NCBI GenBank assembly: GCA_949298985.1
Contig: CASFYV010000031.1
Span: 1 to 64,000, forward strand
Source of the DNA: an uncultured bacterium
GTDB lineage: Bacteria > Cyanobacteriota > Vampirovibrionia > Gastranaerophilales > Gastranaerophilaceae
DNA: 64,000 nucleotides
Direction of reading: 5' to 3'
In this document: positions 7,609 through 16,543 of the stretch, in pieces
Numbering within the stretch: position 1 is the first letter of the stretch
How the letters are laid out: every line of letters starts with the position of its first letter
Translations under genes and position numbers: made by a program
Notes under the pieces: generated by a model
The model's database searches: none
Told to the model about the DNA's origin: nothing
The model's input: the letters and a program-made list of their open reading frames with translations, nothing else

Positions 7609-8148
7609 ATGTCGTATGTATCAATTATACTTTTAGCAATAGCTTTATCTATTGATGCCTGTATCGTATCTTTTTCGTATGGATTGGCTTTTAATTCTAA
7701 TCGATTGAAAAATTCGTTATCTTTAGCTCTTTCAACCTGTATTTTTCAAGGTATTATGCCTATTATCGGGTATTTTTTAACAGATTGTGTTAAAGTTTAT
7801 ATACAACCATTTGCGGGTATAATTGTATTTTTAATTTTTACCTATTTAGGGATAAAATTTATTAAAGAAGCTTTTGATAAAGAAAAAGAAAAAACTCTCT
7901 GTATTGATATAAAATGTTTAATTTTAGTTGGTATTGCAACAAGTATTGATGCTTTTTCTGCAGGCATTACTTTATCTCTATTTGGTAATAGAATTTTAAA
8001 ACCATCTTTGTTAATTGCATTTGTAACGTTTATAAATTCTAATTTAGGGTTCTTTTTAGGTAATAAATTAAAGCATTTACCTACTAAATATTTAGAAATA
8101 TTAGCAGGTTTATTACTTATAGGATTAGGATTTAAAGCTTTATTTTAA
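7609..8148 (+). CDS. mntP: Putative manganese efflux pump of the MntP (DUF204) family
   Basis: A 179-residue inner-membrane protein with about six helices. Two related motifs lie in the two halves, ALSIDACIVSFSYG near residue 12 and GIATSIDAFSAGITLSL near residue 110, each with the membrane-embedded aspartate typical of the family that exports Mn2+. The YtaF-like subgroup is a possible alternative. The ATG at 7609 is preferred over a start at 7567 because AAAGGA lies about 10 bases upstream and the shorter protein matches family length. No yybP-ykoY manganese riboswitch is recognisable in the 65-base gap before it. Confidence 0.8.
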   Translation: MSYVSIILLAIALSIDACIVSFSYGLAFNSNRLKNSLSLALSTCIFQGIMPIIGYFLTDCVKVYIQPFAGIIVFLIFTYLGIKFIKEAFDKEKEKTLCIDIKCLILVGIATSIDAFSAGITLSLFGNRILKPSLLIAFVTFINSNLGFFLGNKLKHLPTKYLEILAGLLLIGLGFKALF

Positions 8149-8161
8149 ATAAAAAATTTTG

Positions 8162-8167
8162 TATAAT
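8162..8167 (+). promoter_or_regulatory. Consensus -10 element for the solute-binding protein gene
   Basis: A perfect TATAAT lies 32 bases before the proposed TTG start at 8200, which would give a leader of about 26 bases containing AGAAGG. No clear -35 is visible in the AT-rich upstream sequence. Confidence 0.4.
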
Positions 8168-8199
8168 ATTTGCAGGAATTTATAAGAAGGGATATTGGT

Positions 8200-9420
8200 T
8201 TGAAAAAGAGATTTATTTTTATAATTTTACTATTATTTATTATTCTTATATCTTTTGTATTTTTATCTGTAAGAAAAGAAAACAATACCAAAGAAATTAC
8301 TTTATGGACTTTACAAATGGGTGATTTTTCGGATTATATGTATAAAATAATTAGAGAATATGAATCTAGTCATCCCAATATTCAAATAAAATGGATAGAT
8401 GTTCCTTTTTCAGAAGGTGAAAAAAGAACGTTAGCAGCAGTTATGAGTGATAATCCTCCTGATTTAATTAATTTAAACCCTGATTTTTCAGCACTTTTAG
8501 CTCAAAAAGGTACTTTGGAAGAAATTCCGCAAGATGCTGTTAGTGATTTTAATTCTGAAATAATTAATGCTTTAATGTATAAAGATAAATTGTATTCAAT
8601 ACCTTGGTATGCGACAAGTGCAATTACAATTTATAATAAGGAGTTGTTTGAAAAATCTGGTATTATAAGATTACCTAAAACTTATAAAGAATTGGCAACG
8701 ATTTCTGATAAAATAAAATTAAATACAGGGGCTTATGCTTATTTACCAACAATTACTGAAAATGACACAATGATAAAAATATTAAATAAGTATGGTATTT
8801 CAAACATAGATAATTTTGACTCAACAGAAGCTCAAAAAGTTTTTCAAATGTTTAAGAATCTCTATGATAAAGATTTGATTCCTAAAGAAAGTATAACATT
8901 TACTCATAGAGAAGCTTTGGAACAGTATATGGCAGGGAAAATTGTATTTTTTCAAGGAGGTGCAAATTTTCTTACTATGATAAAAGAAAATGCTCCTTCT
9001 GTTTATGAAAAGACTGATGTAACAGAGCAAATAAAAGGTCCGGTTGGACAAAATGATTTTTCGGTTATGAATTTTGTTATACCTTTGAGAGCAAAATATA
9101 AAAAAGAAGCTTTAGATTTTTGTTTGTACTTAACAAATGCTGAAAATCAATTAGAATTAGCTAAAAAAACGAATGTTATTGCTACAAATTCCAAAGCTTT
9201 AGAAAATAGTTTTTATAATGATTATTCTTCTTTAGAAAGTAAAGCTCGCTCAATTAGTGCTTCTCAAATCAATAAGATAACTCCTCAACTTATTCAAAGG
9301 CGAGACCAAAAAGAAATTAATACTACAATAAATTCAGCAGTGCAATCGGCATTATTAAATAAAGATTCTATCGAAAATATCTTAATAAATTTAAAAAAAG
9401 AGTTACAAGTAATAGAATAA
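8200..9420 (+). CDS. Extracellular solute-binding protein, family 1 (sugar ABC type)
   Basis: A 406-residue substrate-binding protein like those of carbohydrate ABC importers. The proposed start is TTG at 8200, with AGAAGG 9 bases upstream; it yields MKKRFIFIILLLFIILISF, a signal or anchor segment without a clear lipobox cysteine. A longer frame starting with TTG at 8170 adds ten residues that include the Shine-Dalgarno, and is less likely. The mature region has ITLWTLQMGDFSDYMYKI, then NPPDLINLNPDFSALLAQKG and SIPWYATSAITIYNKELF, the typical lobe-1 and hinge pattern of the family. No permease or ATPase gene is adjacent, so its transporter must be encoded elsewhere. Confidence 0.85.
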   Translation: MKKRFIFIILLLFIILISFVFLSVRKENNTKEITLWTLQMGDFSDYMYKIIREYESSHPNIQIKWIDVPFSEGEKRTLAAVMSDNPPDLINLNPDFSALLAQKGTLEEIPQDAVSDFNSEIINALMYKDKLYSIPWYATSAITIYNKELFEKSGIIRLPKTYKELATISDKIKLNTGAYAYLPTITENDTMIKILNKYGISNIDNFDSTEAQKVFQMFKNLYDKDLIPKESITFTHREALEQYMAGKIVFFQGGANFLTMIKENAPSVYEKTDVTEQIKGPVGQNDFSVMNFVIPLRAKYKKEALDFCLYLTNAENQLELAKKTNVIATNSKALENSFYNDYSSLESKARSISASQINKITPQLIQRRDQKEINTTINSAVQSALLNKDSIENILINLKKELQVIE

Positions 9421-9422
9421 TA

Positions 9423-9451
9423 TATACATTTACCCCTGTTTATTCTATAAT
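9423..9451 (+). promoter_or_regulatory. Predicted argS promoter with overlapping inverted repeat
   Basis: TATACA at 9423-9428, a 17-base spacer and a perfect TATAAT at 9446-9451. An inverted repeat TTATTCT (9440-9446) and AGAATAA (9465-9471) straddles the -10 element and the predicted start of transcription. It may be an operator or only AT-rich coincidence. Confidence 0.4.
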
Positions 9452-9488
9452 TCTTAATTATAAAAGAATAATTGTGAGGTTATAAATA

Positions 9489-11222
9489 ATGTTAAAAGAT
9501 TTTTTTCTAAATGAAGTTAAAAATGCTATTTCGAAAGCTATTGCAGATAATAAATTAGGACAAATGGGCGAAAATGATTCTTATAATTTAATGATAGAAA
9601 AACCTAAAAATCCTGATTTTGGAGATTTTGCAGTTAATGTGTCATCTCTAGCAAGAGTTGCCAAAATGGCTCCTCCAATGATAGCTAACACTATTGTAGA
9701 AAATATTTCTAAAGAAAATTATTCAGTATCTGTAGTAGGGGGATTTATTAATTTTAAAATAGAAAATTCTCTTTTAGCAAATGCAATTGCAGAAATTATA
9801 GAAAAAGGAGAGAATTATGGTAAGCCAGAAGGAGTTGCGACTGAAAAAATCCTTCTTGAATATGTATCAGCTAACCCTACAGGTCCTTTTCACATAGGGC
9901 ACGGTCGTTGGGCTGCTATGGGAAGTGCTTTAGCTAATTTACTTAAATTTTATGGTCATGAAGTATATCAAGAATTTTATATTAATGATGCAGGAAGCCA
10001 AATTCAAAAATTAGGAAATTCTTTAAAAATAAGAGTAAAACAAGAATTAGGTGAAAATATTGATTTTCCTACGGATGAAATTGAAAGAAAAAATTATTAC
10101 CCAGGAGATTATTTAATTCCTGTTGCGAAAAAATTCTTAGAAAATCATAAAGAAGTTAAGTCTGCTCAAGATGTTGATGCAATTGATTTGCGTGTATATT
10201 GTGACTTCGCAAAGGCTGAAATGGAAGCTTGTCAAAAAGCTCTTTTAGAAGATTTTAGAGTACATTTCGACAGATTCTATTCAGAACTAGATTTACATAA
10301 CTCTGGTAAAGTTGAAGAAAGCTACAAAGAACTTATGTCAAAGAGTATGCTTTATGAACAAGATGGAGCTATGTGGTTTAAATCTTCTGAATTTGGAGAT
10401 GATCAGGATAGAGTAATTAAAAAAGCTGATGGTTCAAATACTTATTTAACTGCAGATATTGCATATCATATTGATAAATTAAGACGTGGATATGATAGAT
10501 TAATTAATATTTGGGGAGCTGACCATCACGGTTATGTTGCACGTGTTAAAGCATCTATAGAAGCATTAGGCTATGATCCTAATAAGTTAGAAGTTTTATT
10601 AGGACAACTGGTTAATCTTGTAATCAATGGTGAAGAAGTTAGAATGGGTAAACGTAAGAATATGGTTACTTTAGACGACTTAATCGAAGAAGTAGGAATT
10701 GATGCTACAAGATATTGGATGGAGATGAGAAATATTGATATGACGCTTGATTTTGATATTGAGCTTGCTAAACGTTCTACAGATGAAAATCCTGTATTTT
10801 ATGTTCAATACGCTTATGCAAGAGTTTGTTCAATTCTAAGAAATGCAATTTCTGAAAAATTGAATCCTGAAACTGGTGAAAAATCCCCTGCACCGATGAG
10901 TGAAAGTGAAATAGATGATTTAATAAAGAATTTTAATAAGAATTTAATTTTAAAAACCGCAGATACAGCTAAATCATTGATTTTAAAATTGGAAGAATTT
11001 AAATCTGTAATTGTTTTATCTGCTCAAAATAGAACAGTATATACAATTTGTCGTTATGTTCAAGAGCTTGCTGCAGAATTTCATTCATTCTATAATTCAA
11101 ATCGCGTTATTTGTGATGATAAAGATTTAATGAAATCTAGATTAGCTTTAATGGTAGCAATCAAGACTACATTAAAGAATGCTTTGGATATTTTGGCAGT
11201 ATCTGCACCTGAAAGGATGTAA
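9489..11222 (+). CDS. argS: Arginyl-tRNA synthetase
   Basis: Class I aminoacyl-tRNA synthetase that charges tRNA-Arg in the cytoplasm. At 577 residues it is full length. The N-terminal ArgS additional domain (about 1-110) has NPDFGDFAVN. The Rossmann core shows SANPTGPFHIGHGR with the HIGH signature at 135-138, and RMGKRKNMVTLDDLIEEVG near 385, the KMSKS-equivalent loop in the GKR form usual for this enzyme. The C-terminal DALR anticodon-binding domain ends in APERM. The Shine-Dalgarno is GAGG at 9476-9479, and the gene is followed by a bidirectional terminator. Confidence 0.98.
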   Translation: MLKDFFLNEVKNAISKAIADNKLGQMGENDSYNLMIEKPKNPDFGDFAVNVSSLARVAKMAPPMIANTIVENISKENYSVSVVGGFINFKIENSLLANAIAEIIEKGENYGKPEGVATEKILLEYVSANPTGPFHIGHGRWAAMGSALANLLKFYGHEVYQEFYINDAGSQIQKLGNSLKIRVKQELGENIDFPTDEIERKNYYPGDYLIPVAKKFLENHKEVKSAQDVDAIDLRVYCDFAKAEMEACQKALLEDFRVHFDRFYSELDLHNSGKVEESYKELMSKSMLYEQDGAMWFKSSEFGDDQDRVIKKADGSNTYLTADIAYHIDKLRRGYDRLINIWGADHHGYVARVKASIEALGYDPNKLEVLLGQLVNLVINGEEVRMGKRKNMVTLDDLIEEVGIDATRYWMEMRNIDMTLDFDIELAKRSTDENPVFYVQYAYARVCSILRNAISEKLNPETGEKSPAPMSESEIDDLIKNFNKNLILKTADTAKSLILKLEEFKSVIVLSAQNRTVYTICRYVQELAAEFHSFYNSNRVICDDKDLMKSRLALMVAIKTTLKNALDILAVSAPERM

Positions 11223-11394
11223 TAATATAAAAAGAAAATTCTTGAAGTAAAATAAGATGTTTCTTATAGAAATTTAAGACATAGGCATCTGTACAATATA
11301 TCAAGATAGGCTTTATTGTTATTTTTGACTTGTTAAAAACTTAATAAAGCTCAGAAAATAATAATATTATTATCGTCTCAATTTTGGAAGGTAA

Positions 11395-11423
11395 AAAAGG
11401 TAAGCTTTAATAGCTTACCTTTT
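11395..11423. terminator. Bidirectional intrinsic terminator between convergent genes
   Basis: AAAAGGTAAGCT (11395-11406) and AGCTTACCTTTT (11412-11423) pair perfectly over 12 bases around a 5-base loop. The A/T flanks provide T runs on both strands. It can end both argS (plus) and the 625-residue gene (minus). The 11223-11390 gap before it contains a second looser inverted repeat, GCTTTATT/AATAAAGC, with no T run. Confidence 0.85.
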
Positions 11424-11462
11424 ATGTTGTTGTAAAATAAGTTTCATTAGTATTTAAAAATG

Positions 11463-13340
11463 TTATACATTTTTAGATTTATTAGACATTGAGTGTCCGA
11501 TTAATGCTCCTGCTGCAGCTACACCAGCAATTACTAAAGCTTTTGTAGTACCGCTCATACCTTTTACTTTACCGTTCAAATCAGTAACAAGTTTTTCTAA
11601 TTCACCTTTAGCTTTTTCTACAGCTTCTTGAGCAGTCTTTTTAGCTGTTTCATTAACTTTACCTTTTTCAGCAATAACTTTATCTAAATCACCTTTTGTT
11701 CTTTCAACAGCTTCTGTAAATGATTTATTTAAATTCTTATCTGCAAATTCTTTAGCTTGTGCTTCAATTTGTTCTGCTGTTAAGTTTCCCCCTTTTTCTT
11801 TGAATACATTAGGGAATTGTTCTGTTAATTTTGCCTTTGCTTTTGCTAAACCTTTATCATTAGCTTTAATATCAGCAATTTTATCATCTAATGTTTGAAT
11901 TACGGTATTATTTTTTACGCAATTATCAATTTGTTCATTTAAATTCTTCAATTCTTTATTATATGATTCTATGATTTTATTACGTGCACCTGCCATCTCT
12001 AATGCTTTTTTAGGATCAGTAATTCCAGCATAGTCACCATTTAATAAAGTAGGCATTGTTGGAGTTGTTCCTGCTTTTTCAGCAGCTTTTATTGTATCGT
12101 TTAAGACTTTTATATCTGCTGCAAATCCTGTTTTCATTTTTCTACCTGTACCAACAGTCAATCTAGTTCTTTTTGATTCACTTACTATATCGTTCATATT
12201 TAACACATTAGTTGTTGCATCATAATAGCCAGATTGAGTTGCCAAACCTTTTTCTACATTAGCTCCAAAGTCATTCAAGAATGTATACTTTTTCTTTTGT
12301 AATAGTACTGATTCATGTGCATTAGTAAATAATTCATCAGCATAAGCTAGACGTTTTTCAGAAACTAATTTTTCTTGTTCTTCCACAAATTTATTTAAAT
12401 CTTCTATTTTATATTCAACATATGTTGTTTTTGGAGAAGGTCTTCCTGTTGCAGGGTCTATTAGATTAATAGGTTTTCTTGTATATCCTTTTGCAATAGG
12501 AGTTTTGGAGTCAACCTCTGAAGCAAATTCTAGATATTGTTCTGGTTTTATTTTTGCAGATGTAAATTCTGGATATTCTACATTAGCAATATTTAATGCA
12601 GCTTGATATTGAGCTGTTGGAACTTCATGTTTGAATCCTGGTAAACCTTTCAATTCTGTACGTTTTCCAAAGATATCATTAATATCTTCCACAGAAGTAG
12701 AAGAATAACGATGGTATTGAGAATCAAGGTAATTTTTAATTTGTAGATGTTTATTAGAGCGTTCTGCTCCAATACCAGTTGATATTGATGTATTTAATCT
12801 TGCTTCTGCATTATTATAGTCTCGAATCAAGTCATCATAAACCTTTTTTATATCGCTTCTATCTGATTTAGTAAAAGGTTTACCTGTTTTTACGTTTATT
12901 TCAGGATATTCGCCTAATTGATCAAAGGTTAATAATTTAGCTTTTCCAGTGCTTGTATTACTTTTTTCTAAAGCAGTTTTCTTTTGTTCAAATAATTTAT
13001 TATAAGCATCTTCTTTTGCTTTTAAAGCCTTGTCATAGTTTTGCTGCTCAACTGCATTTTTATCAATTTGAGGCTTGCTTGCTTCTGCTAATTCTTGTTC
13101 AGCTTTTTCTACAGCATTCTTTTTAGATGTCAATTCCAACTTGTCATTATCGTTAGCTTCTTTTACAAGCTCTTCATAAGATTTAGCGGAACCACTTCCT
13201 TTGTACAATGCTGTTGCTCCCCAACCTGCAGCAGCACCAACTGCAGCACCACCTAATGTATATGGTACAGTATTGTTTTTCTTTTGTACCTGTGGTGTTA
13301 CCCCTGGATTTACCCCTTGAATTGTTAATTCATCTGTCAT
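11463..13340 (-). CDS. Large coiled-coil protein with glycine-zipper segments at both ends, unknown function
   Basis: A 625-residue protein I do not recognise. It has no cleavable signal peptide. A short glycine/alanine-rich hydrophobic segment near residues 28-46 (LGGAAVGAAAGWGATALY) is mirrored by a second one near 601-617 (ALVIAGVAAAGALIGHS) close to the C-terminus. Between them lies a Lys/Glu/Ala-rich, mostly helical region with coiled-coil character at about 50-125, 310-345 and 440-590, separated by a Tyr/Thr-rich part at about 180-310. It has a good Shine-Dalgarno (AGGAG), its own 226-base upstream gap and a terminator, so it is probably monocistronic. The layout suggests a membrane-inserting or cell-envelope protein, but function is unknown. 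Confidence 0.8.
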   Translation of the reverse strand: MTDELTIQGVNPGVTPQVQKKNNTVPYTLGGAAVGAAAGWGATALYKGSGSAKSYEELVKEANDNDKLELTSKKNAVEKAEQELAEASKPQIDKNAVEQQNYDKALKAKEDAYNKLFEQKKTALEKSNTSTGKAKLLTFDQLGEYPEINVKTGKPFTKSDRSDIKKVYDDLIRDYNNAEARLNTSISTGIGAERSNKHLQIKNYLDSQYHRYSSTSVEDINDIFGKRTELKGLPGFKHEVPTAQYQAALNIANVEYPEFTSAKIKPEQYLEFASEVDSKTPIAKGYTRKPINLIDPATGRPSPKTTYVEYKIEDLNKFVEEQEKLVSEKRLAYADELFTNAHESVLLQKKKYTFLNDFGANVEKGLATQSGYYDATTNVLNMNDIVSESKRTRLTVGTGRKMKTGFAADIKVLNDTIKAAEKAGTTPTMPTLLNGDYAGITDPKKALEMAGARNKIIESYNKELKNLNEQIDNCVKNNTVIQTLDDKIADIKANDKGLAKAKAKLTEQFPNVFKEKGGNLTAEQIEAQAKEFADKNLNKSFTEAVERTKGDLDKVIAEKGKVNETAKKTAQEAVEKAKGELEKLVTDLNGKVKGMSGTTKALVIAGVAAAGALIGHSMSNKSKNV

Positions 13341-13566
13341 AACTAATTACTCCTATATTTTACAACTTACTTTACTATTCAGTCTGTTATTTTCGTACCA
13401 TAATCCCATTGATTTAATACATCTTATATATCTAAACGCACAAACAAATTAAAAATTGCTATTTATAAAAACTATTTTTTCCTTTATTTTTTATATTATT
13501 TTCTAAAACTATTATATCCACTGAATTACAGCTTGCAATTTTATCGTTACAAAAGTTAATATTTTA

Positions 13567-14382
13567 CTATTTTTCGGTTGATATTGACTTTTTATAGACC
13601 TGATTTTTGTTTAATTTATATAAGCATGATAGTATTGAAGCTATCTCTTTATCTTTAAAACCTAATTTCTTTAAATCTGATATTTTATACTCCAAATCTA
13701 ATTCCCGAGATTCAGATTCTTCATAGATCATACAAACAATTTCACCTTTTATACCATCTTTAAAATGTTCTATTACATTGTCTATTTCATCAACTACGAT
13801 TTCTTCAAATAATTTTGACAATTCCCTTCCTAATGCTACTCTTACATTTGGCCTAATATCTTTTATAACTTTTAAAGTTTTCAAAATTCTCTCAGGCGAA
13901 TCATAAAATATCATATTAATATTTGAGTAATTCTTAACAATATCTTTTATTTGAGCTTCTGTTCTTGGTATAAAACCTATAAACGCAAATTTTTCATTAT
14001 CTCTTGGAACTTGAGATAAAAAAGTTGTCACAGCACAAGCTCCCGGAAGAGAAGATACAGAAAAACCTTGCTTTAACAATTTTTCTAATAAAACAGAACC
14101 TGGATCGCATATCATAGGAGTTCCAGCATCTGAAACAAGTGCTATTTTTTTCCCATTATTAAGTTCATTTATAAAAAAATCTACGCGTTCTTTTTCATTA
14201 TATTTGTGATAAGAAACACATTTTGTCTGAATTTGATAATGGTTTAAAAGCTTTTGAGTAACTCTTGTATCTTCACATGCAATTAAATCAACTTCTTTTA
14301 AAATTTCAATAGCTCTTAAAGTTATATCTTGTATATTACCAATCGGAGTCGGCACAATGTAAAACTGAAATTCTCGAGCCAT
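13567..14382 (-). CDS. rsmI: 16S rRNA (cytidine-1402-2'-O)-methyltransferase
   Basis: RsmI uses S-adenosylmethionine to methylate the ribose of C1402 in the ribosomal decoding centre. The 271-residue protein has the tetrapyrrole-methylase fold signatures YIVPTPIGNIQDITLRA at 8-24, IACEDTRVTQKLL near 34-46 and ALVSDAGTPMICDPG near 81-95, with LPGACAVTTFLSQVPRDNEK further on. It is the last gene of the operon radical-SAM protein, RNase E, small membrane protein, rsmI, starting two bases after the stop of the preceding gene. The final 40 residues are lysine-rich and weakly conserved. Confidence 0.96.
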   Translation of the reverse strand: MAREFQFYIVPTPIGNIQDITLRAIEILKEVDLIACEDTRVTQKLLNHYQIQTKCVSYHKYNEKERVDFFINELNNGKKIALVSDAGTPMICDPGSVLLEKLLKQGFSVSSLPGACAVTTFLSQVPRDNEKFAFIGFIPRTEAQIKDIVKNYSNINMIFYDSPERILKTLKVIKDIRPNVRVALGRELSKLFEEIVVDEIDNVIEHFKDGIKGEIVCMIYEESESRELDLEYKISDLKKLGFKDKEIASILSCLYKLNKNQVYKKSISTEK

Positions 14383-14384
14383 AT

Positions 14385-14753
14385 TTATTTATCCCACTTT
14401 GTTTTTTCTAAAAAAATTCTAACAGCATCATTTAAATTATCAGGAGTTTCTAAGGATGTTTCTACGTCTTTGGTAAAAACTTCTTGATTTAAAAAACTTT
14501 CTCTTACTTTGTTATAAAGAGATAATATAAAGTATAAAGCTAATGAAGATATTAACACTCCACCCATAGCAGCTAAAAACTTCTTAGCTATTTTTCTTTT
14601 ACTAACAGGTTGTTTATAAGTGATATTGTCAACAACTTCAGATTGCTCTGTAACAGTTTGAGGCGGTATATCAGTTGATACCTCCTGTTCAGAATAAACA
14701 GGAGATATCAATAATATCATCATACATAATAAAATAAATTTATTCTTCAGCAT
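14385..14753 (-). CDS. Small membrane protein of unknown function between RNase E and rsmI
   Basis: A 122-residue protein with a signal peptide (MLKNKFILLCMMILLISPVY, cleavage near residue 21), a Thr/Glu-rich extracytoplasmic stretch, a transmembrane helix at about 61-80 (FLAAMGGVLISSLALYFILS) and a charged C-terminal tail. The start overlaps the last 14 bases of the RNase E gene and the stop lies two bases before rsmI, so it is embedded in an RNA-maturation operon. I do not recognise a family. Confidence 0.8.
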   Translation of the reverse strand: MLKNKFILLCMMILLISPVYSEQEVSTDIPPQTVTEQSEVVDNITYKQPVSKRKIAKKFLAAMGGVLISSLALYFILSLYNKVRESFLNQEVFTKDVETSLETPDNLNDAVRIFLEKTKWDK

Positions 14754-16518
14754 CTTTTTTAGTAGTCTTTCTTGTTCTTTTTTGACCTTTTTGAGAATTT
14801 CTATTAGGTCTTCGACTTCTTTTTGCAGTTTTATCTTCTTTCTTTTCTTGCTCTTCTTTAATCTCTTGATTTTCTACCCCTTCTTTTACCCCATCTTGTT
14901 TAGTTTCGGCTTCTTTAGAAGTTTTATCTGCATCATCTGCTATCATTGGTGAAATTTCTGAATTTTCATTAATAACAGTTTTAGCTAAATCTTCTGATAC
15001 AACATCAGCTTCTTTAACTTTTTTACGACTTCTTGAACGTGTTTTCTTTTTCTCAACTTTTTCAGTTTTTTCTTCTTGAACTTCTATTACAGCTTCTTGA
15101 GCGATTACAGAAGGACTCTCTTCAATAATTTCAAGTTTTTCTTCTTGAACCGGTTGAATTTCTTTAATTTCATCTACTTTATTTTGTTCATTTTTGTTAT
15201 TGAACTTATTATTGTTATTAAATTTCTTTTTGTTATTTCCTATAGGAAGCTTGATTTTAGCAGCTTTTGCTCTGTATTCACCTTCGGAAGTAGCAGATGC
15301 AAACTTAATATCTTCCATGATATAGCCATTACCTTGACAATGAGGACAACGTTTTGCAAATATTTCACTAATTGCTTGACCTTGTCTGTGTCTTGTCATT
15401 TCTACAAGTCCTAAATCTGATAATTGTCCAACTTGAGGTTTTGCTTTGTCAGCTTCCATCGCAAGCTCTAATTCTTCCATCATAGTTAATTTATCAACGC
15501 GGGATGTCATATCAATAAAATCAATGATAATCATACCGCCGATATTTCTTAATCTTAATTGACGAGCGATTTCATGAACAGCTTCTATATTTGTTTTCAA
15601 AATTGTTTCATCTTGAGTTGCAGAATTTGTAAACTTACCACTGTTAACGTCTATAACAGTTAGAGCTTCTGTGGTTTGAATAAATAAATATCCACCAGAA
15701 GGTAAATTAACTTTCATTTGTAAAGCTGCTTTGATTTCTTTATGAATATCCATTGCAACTAAAAGCGGTTCTGAACCTTTATATAAAGACACATTAATAT
15801 TTTTATTTATATGCCAATTTTGTAAAATATTTTGAACTCTATTAAGAGCAAATGCAGTATCTACAATGATTTCTTGAGTGTTTTCGTTACAAGCTTCTCT
15901 TATAACTCTATACAACAAATCTTGATCTCTATAAAGTAAGCTTGGAGGTGTTAAACTTTCAGCAGAAGTTATAATATTATTCCATTTTTCTAAAAGGATT
16001 TCTAAATCTTCTTGAATATCACTTTCAGACTGTCCTTCTGCTTCTGTTCTAACTATAACTCCTATTCCAACCGGTTTTAAAAGATTTACTATAGATTTTA
16101 ATCTAGCTCTTTCTTTTGCAGATGTAATCTTTTTGCTAACATTAATTCCAGCTTCATAAGGCATTAATACCAAGAAACGTCCAGGAAGAGAAATTTCTGT
16201 AGTAACACGAGGACCTTTATGTCCTGTTGGCTCTTTAACAACCTGAACTACTAATTTTTGTTTTGGCTTTAATTTATCTTGCAAAGCACCTTTTCCAATA
16301 ACATCTTGAGCGTGTAAAAAGCCCATTTTATCAGAACCAACATTAACAAAAGCTGCTTCTATAGAAGGTAAAATATTTTCTACTTGTGCTAAATAAACAT
16401 CACCTAAAATTATTTCACCTCTATGCACAAAAAACTCTGCTACTTTTCCATTTTCCATAACTGCAGCAATATTATCACGCTCAGCTATAATAATTTTATT
16501 AGCTACTGCTTCTTTCAT
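14740..16518 (-). CDS. rne: Ribonuclease E/G family endoribonuclease
   Basis: A 592-residue single-strand-specific endoribonuclease for rRNA and mRNA processing. The S1 domain (about 35-120) begins in FFVHRGEIILGDVYLAQVEN. The catalytic DNase-I-like domain contains LTVIDVNSGKF (D290) and MIIIDFIDM (D333, D336), the Mg2+-binding aspartates, and the zinc-link motif RCPHCQGNG supplies C391 and C394. After about residue 415 the sequence becomes a disordered Asn/Lys/Glu tail with KKKTRSRSRKK and a basic C-terminus, KRSRRPNRNSQKGQKRTRK. Cyanobacterial RNase E has a comparable basic C-terminal microdomain that binds polynucleotide phosphorylase. Membership of RNase E rather than RNase G is inferred from that tail. 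Confidence 0.93.
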   Translation of the reverse strand: MKEAVANKIIIAERDNIAAVMENGKVAEFFVHRGEIILGDVYLAQVENILPSIEAAFVNVGSDKMGFLHAQDVIGKGALQDKLKPKQKLVVQVVKEPTGHKGPRVTTEISLPGRFLVLMPYEAGINVSKKITSAKERARLKSIVNLLKPVGIGVIVRTEAEGQSESDIQEDLEILLEKWNNIITSAESLTPPSLLYRDQDLLYRVIREACNENTQEIIVDTAFALNRVQNILQNWHINKNINVSLYKGSEPLLVAMDIHKEIKAALQMKVNLPSGGYLFIQTTEALTVIDVNSGKFTNSATQDETILKTNIEAVHEIARQLRLRNIGGMIIIDFIDMTSRVDKLTMMEELELAMEADKAKPQVGQLSDLGLVEMTRHRQGQAISEIFAKRCPHCQGNGYIMEDIKFASATSEGEYRAKAAKIKLPIGNNKKKFNNNNKFNNKNEQNKVDEIKEIQPVQEEKLEIIEESPSVIAQEAVIEVQEEKTEKVEKKKTRSRSRKKVKEADVVSEDLAKTVINENSEISPMIADDADKTSKEAETKQDGVKEGVENQEIKEEQEKKEDKTAKRSRRPNRNSQKGQKRTRKTTKKDAEE

Positions 16519-16543
16519 CTTCTCTAAATCCTTTTTATTAAAA

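Noticed and set aside
9440-9471. Inverted repeat before argS as a T-box or attenuator
   Set aside because: Leader is only about 30 bases, too short for a T-box, and no terminator follows; kept only as a note on the promoter.
15181-15240. Asn/Lys-rich low-complexity repeat in RNase E
   Set aside because: AAT/AAA codon runs typical of a disordered linker in an AT-rich genome, not a DNA repeat element or CRISPR.
15076-15414. 112-codon plus-strand frame opposite the RNase E C-terminal region
   Set aside because: It is antisense to the low-complexity Asn/Lys tail and the zinc-link region of a clear gene; the Phe/Leu-rich product is what the reverse complement of Lys/Glu codons gives.
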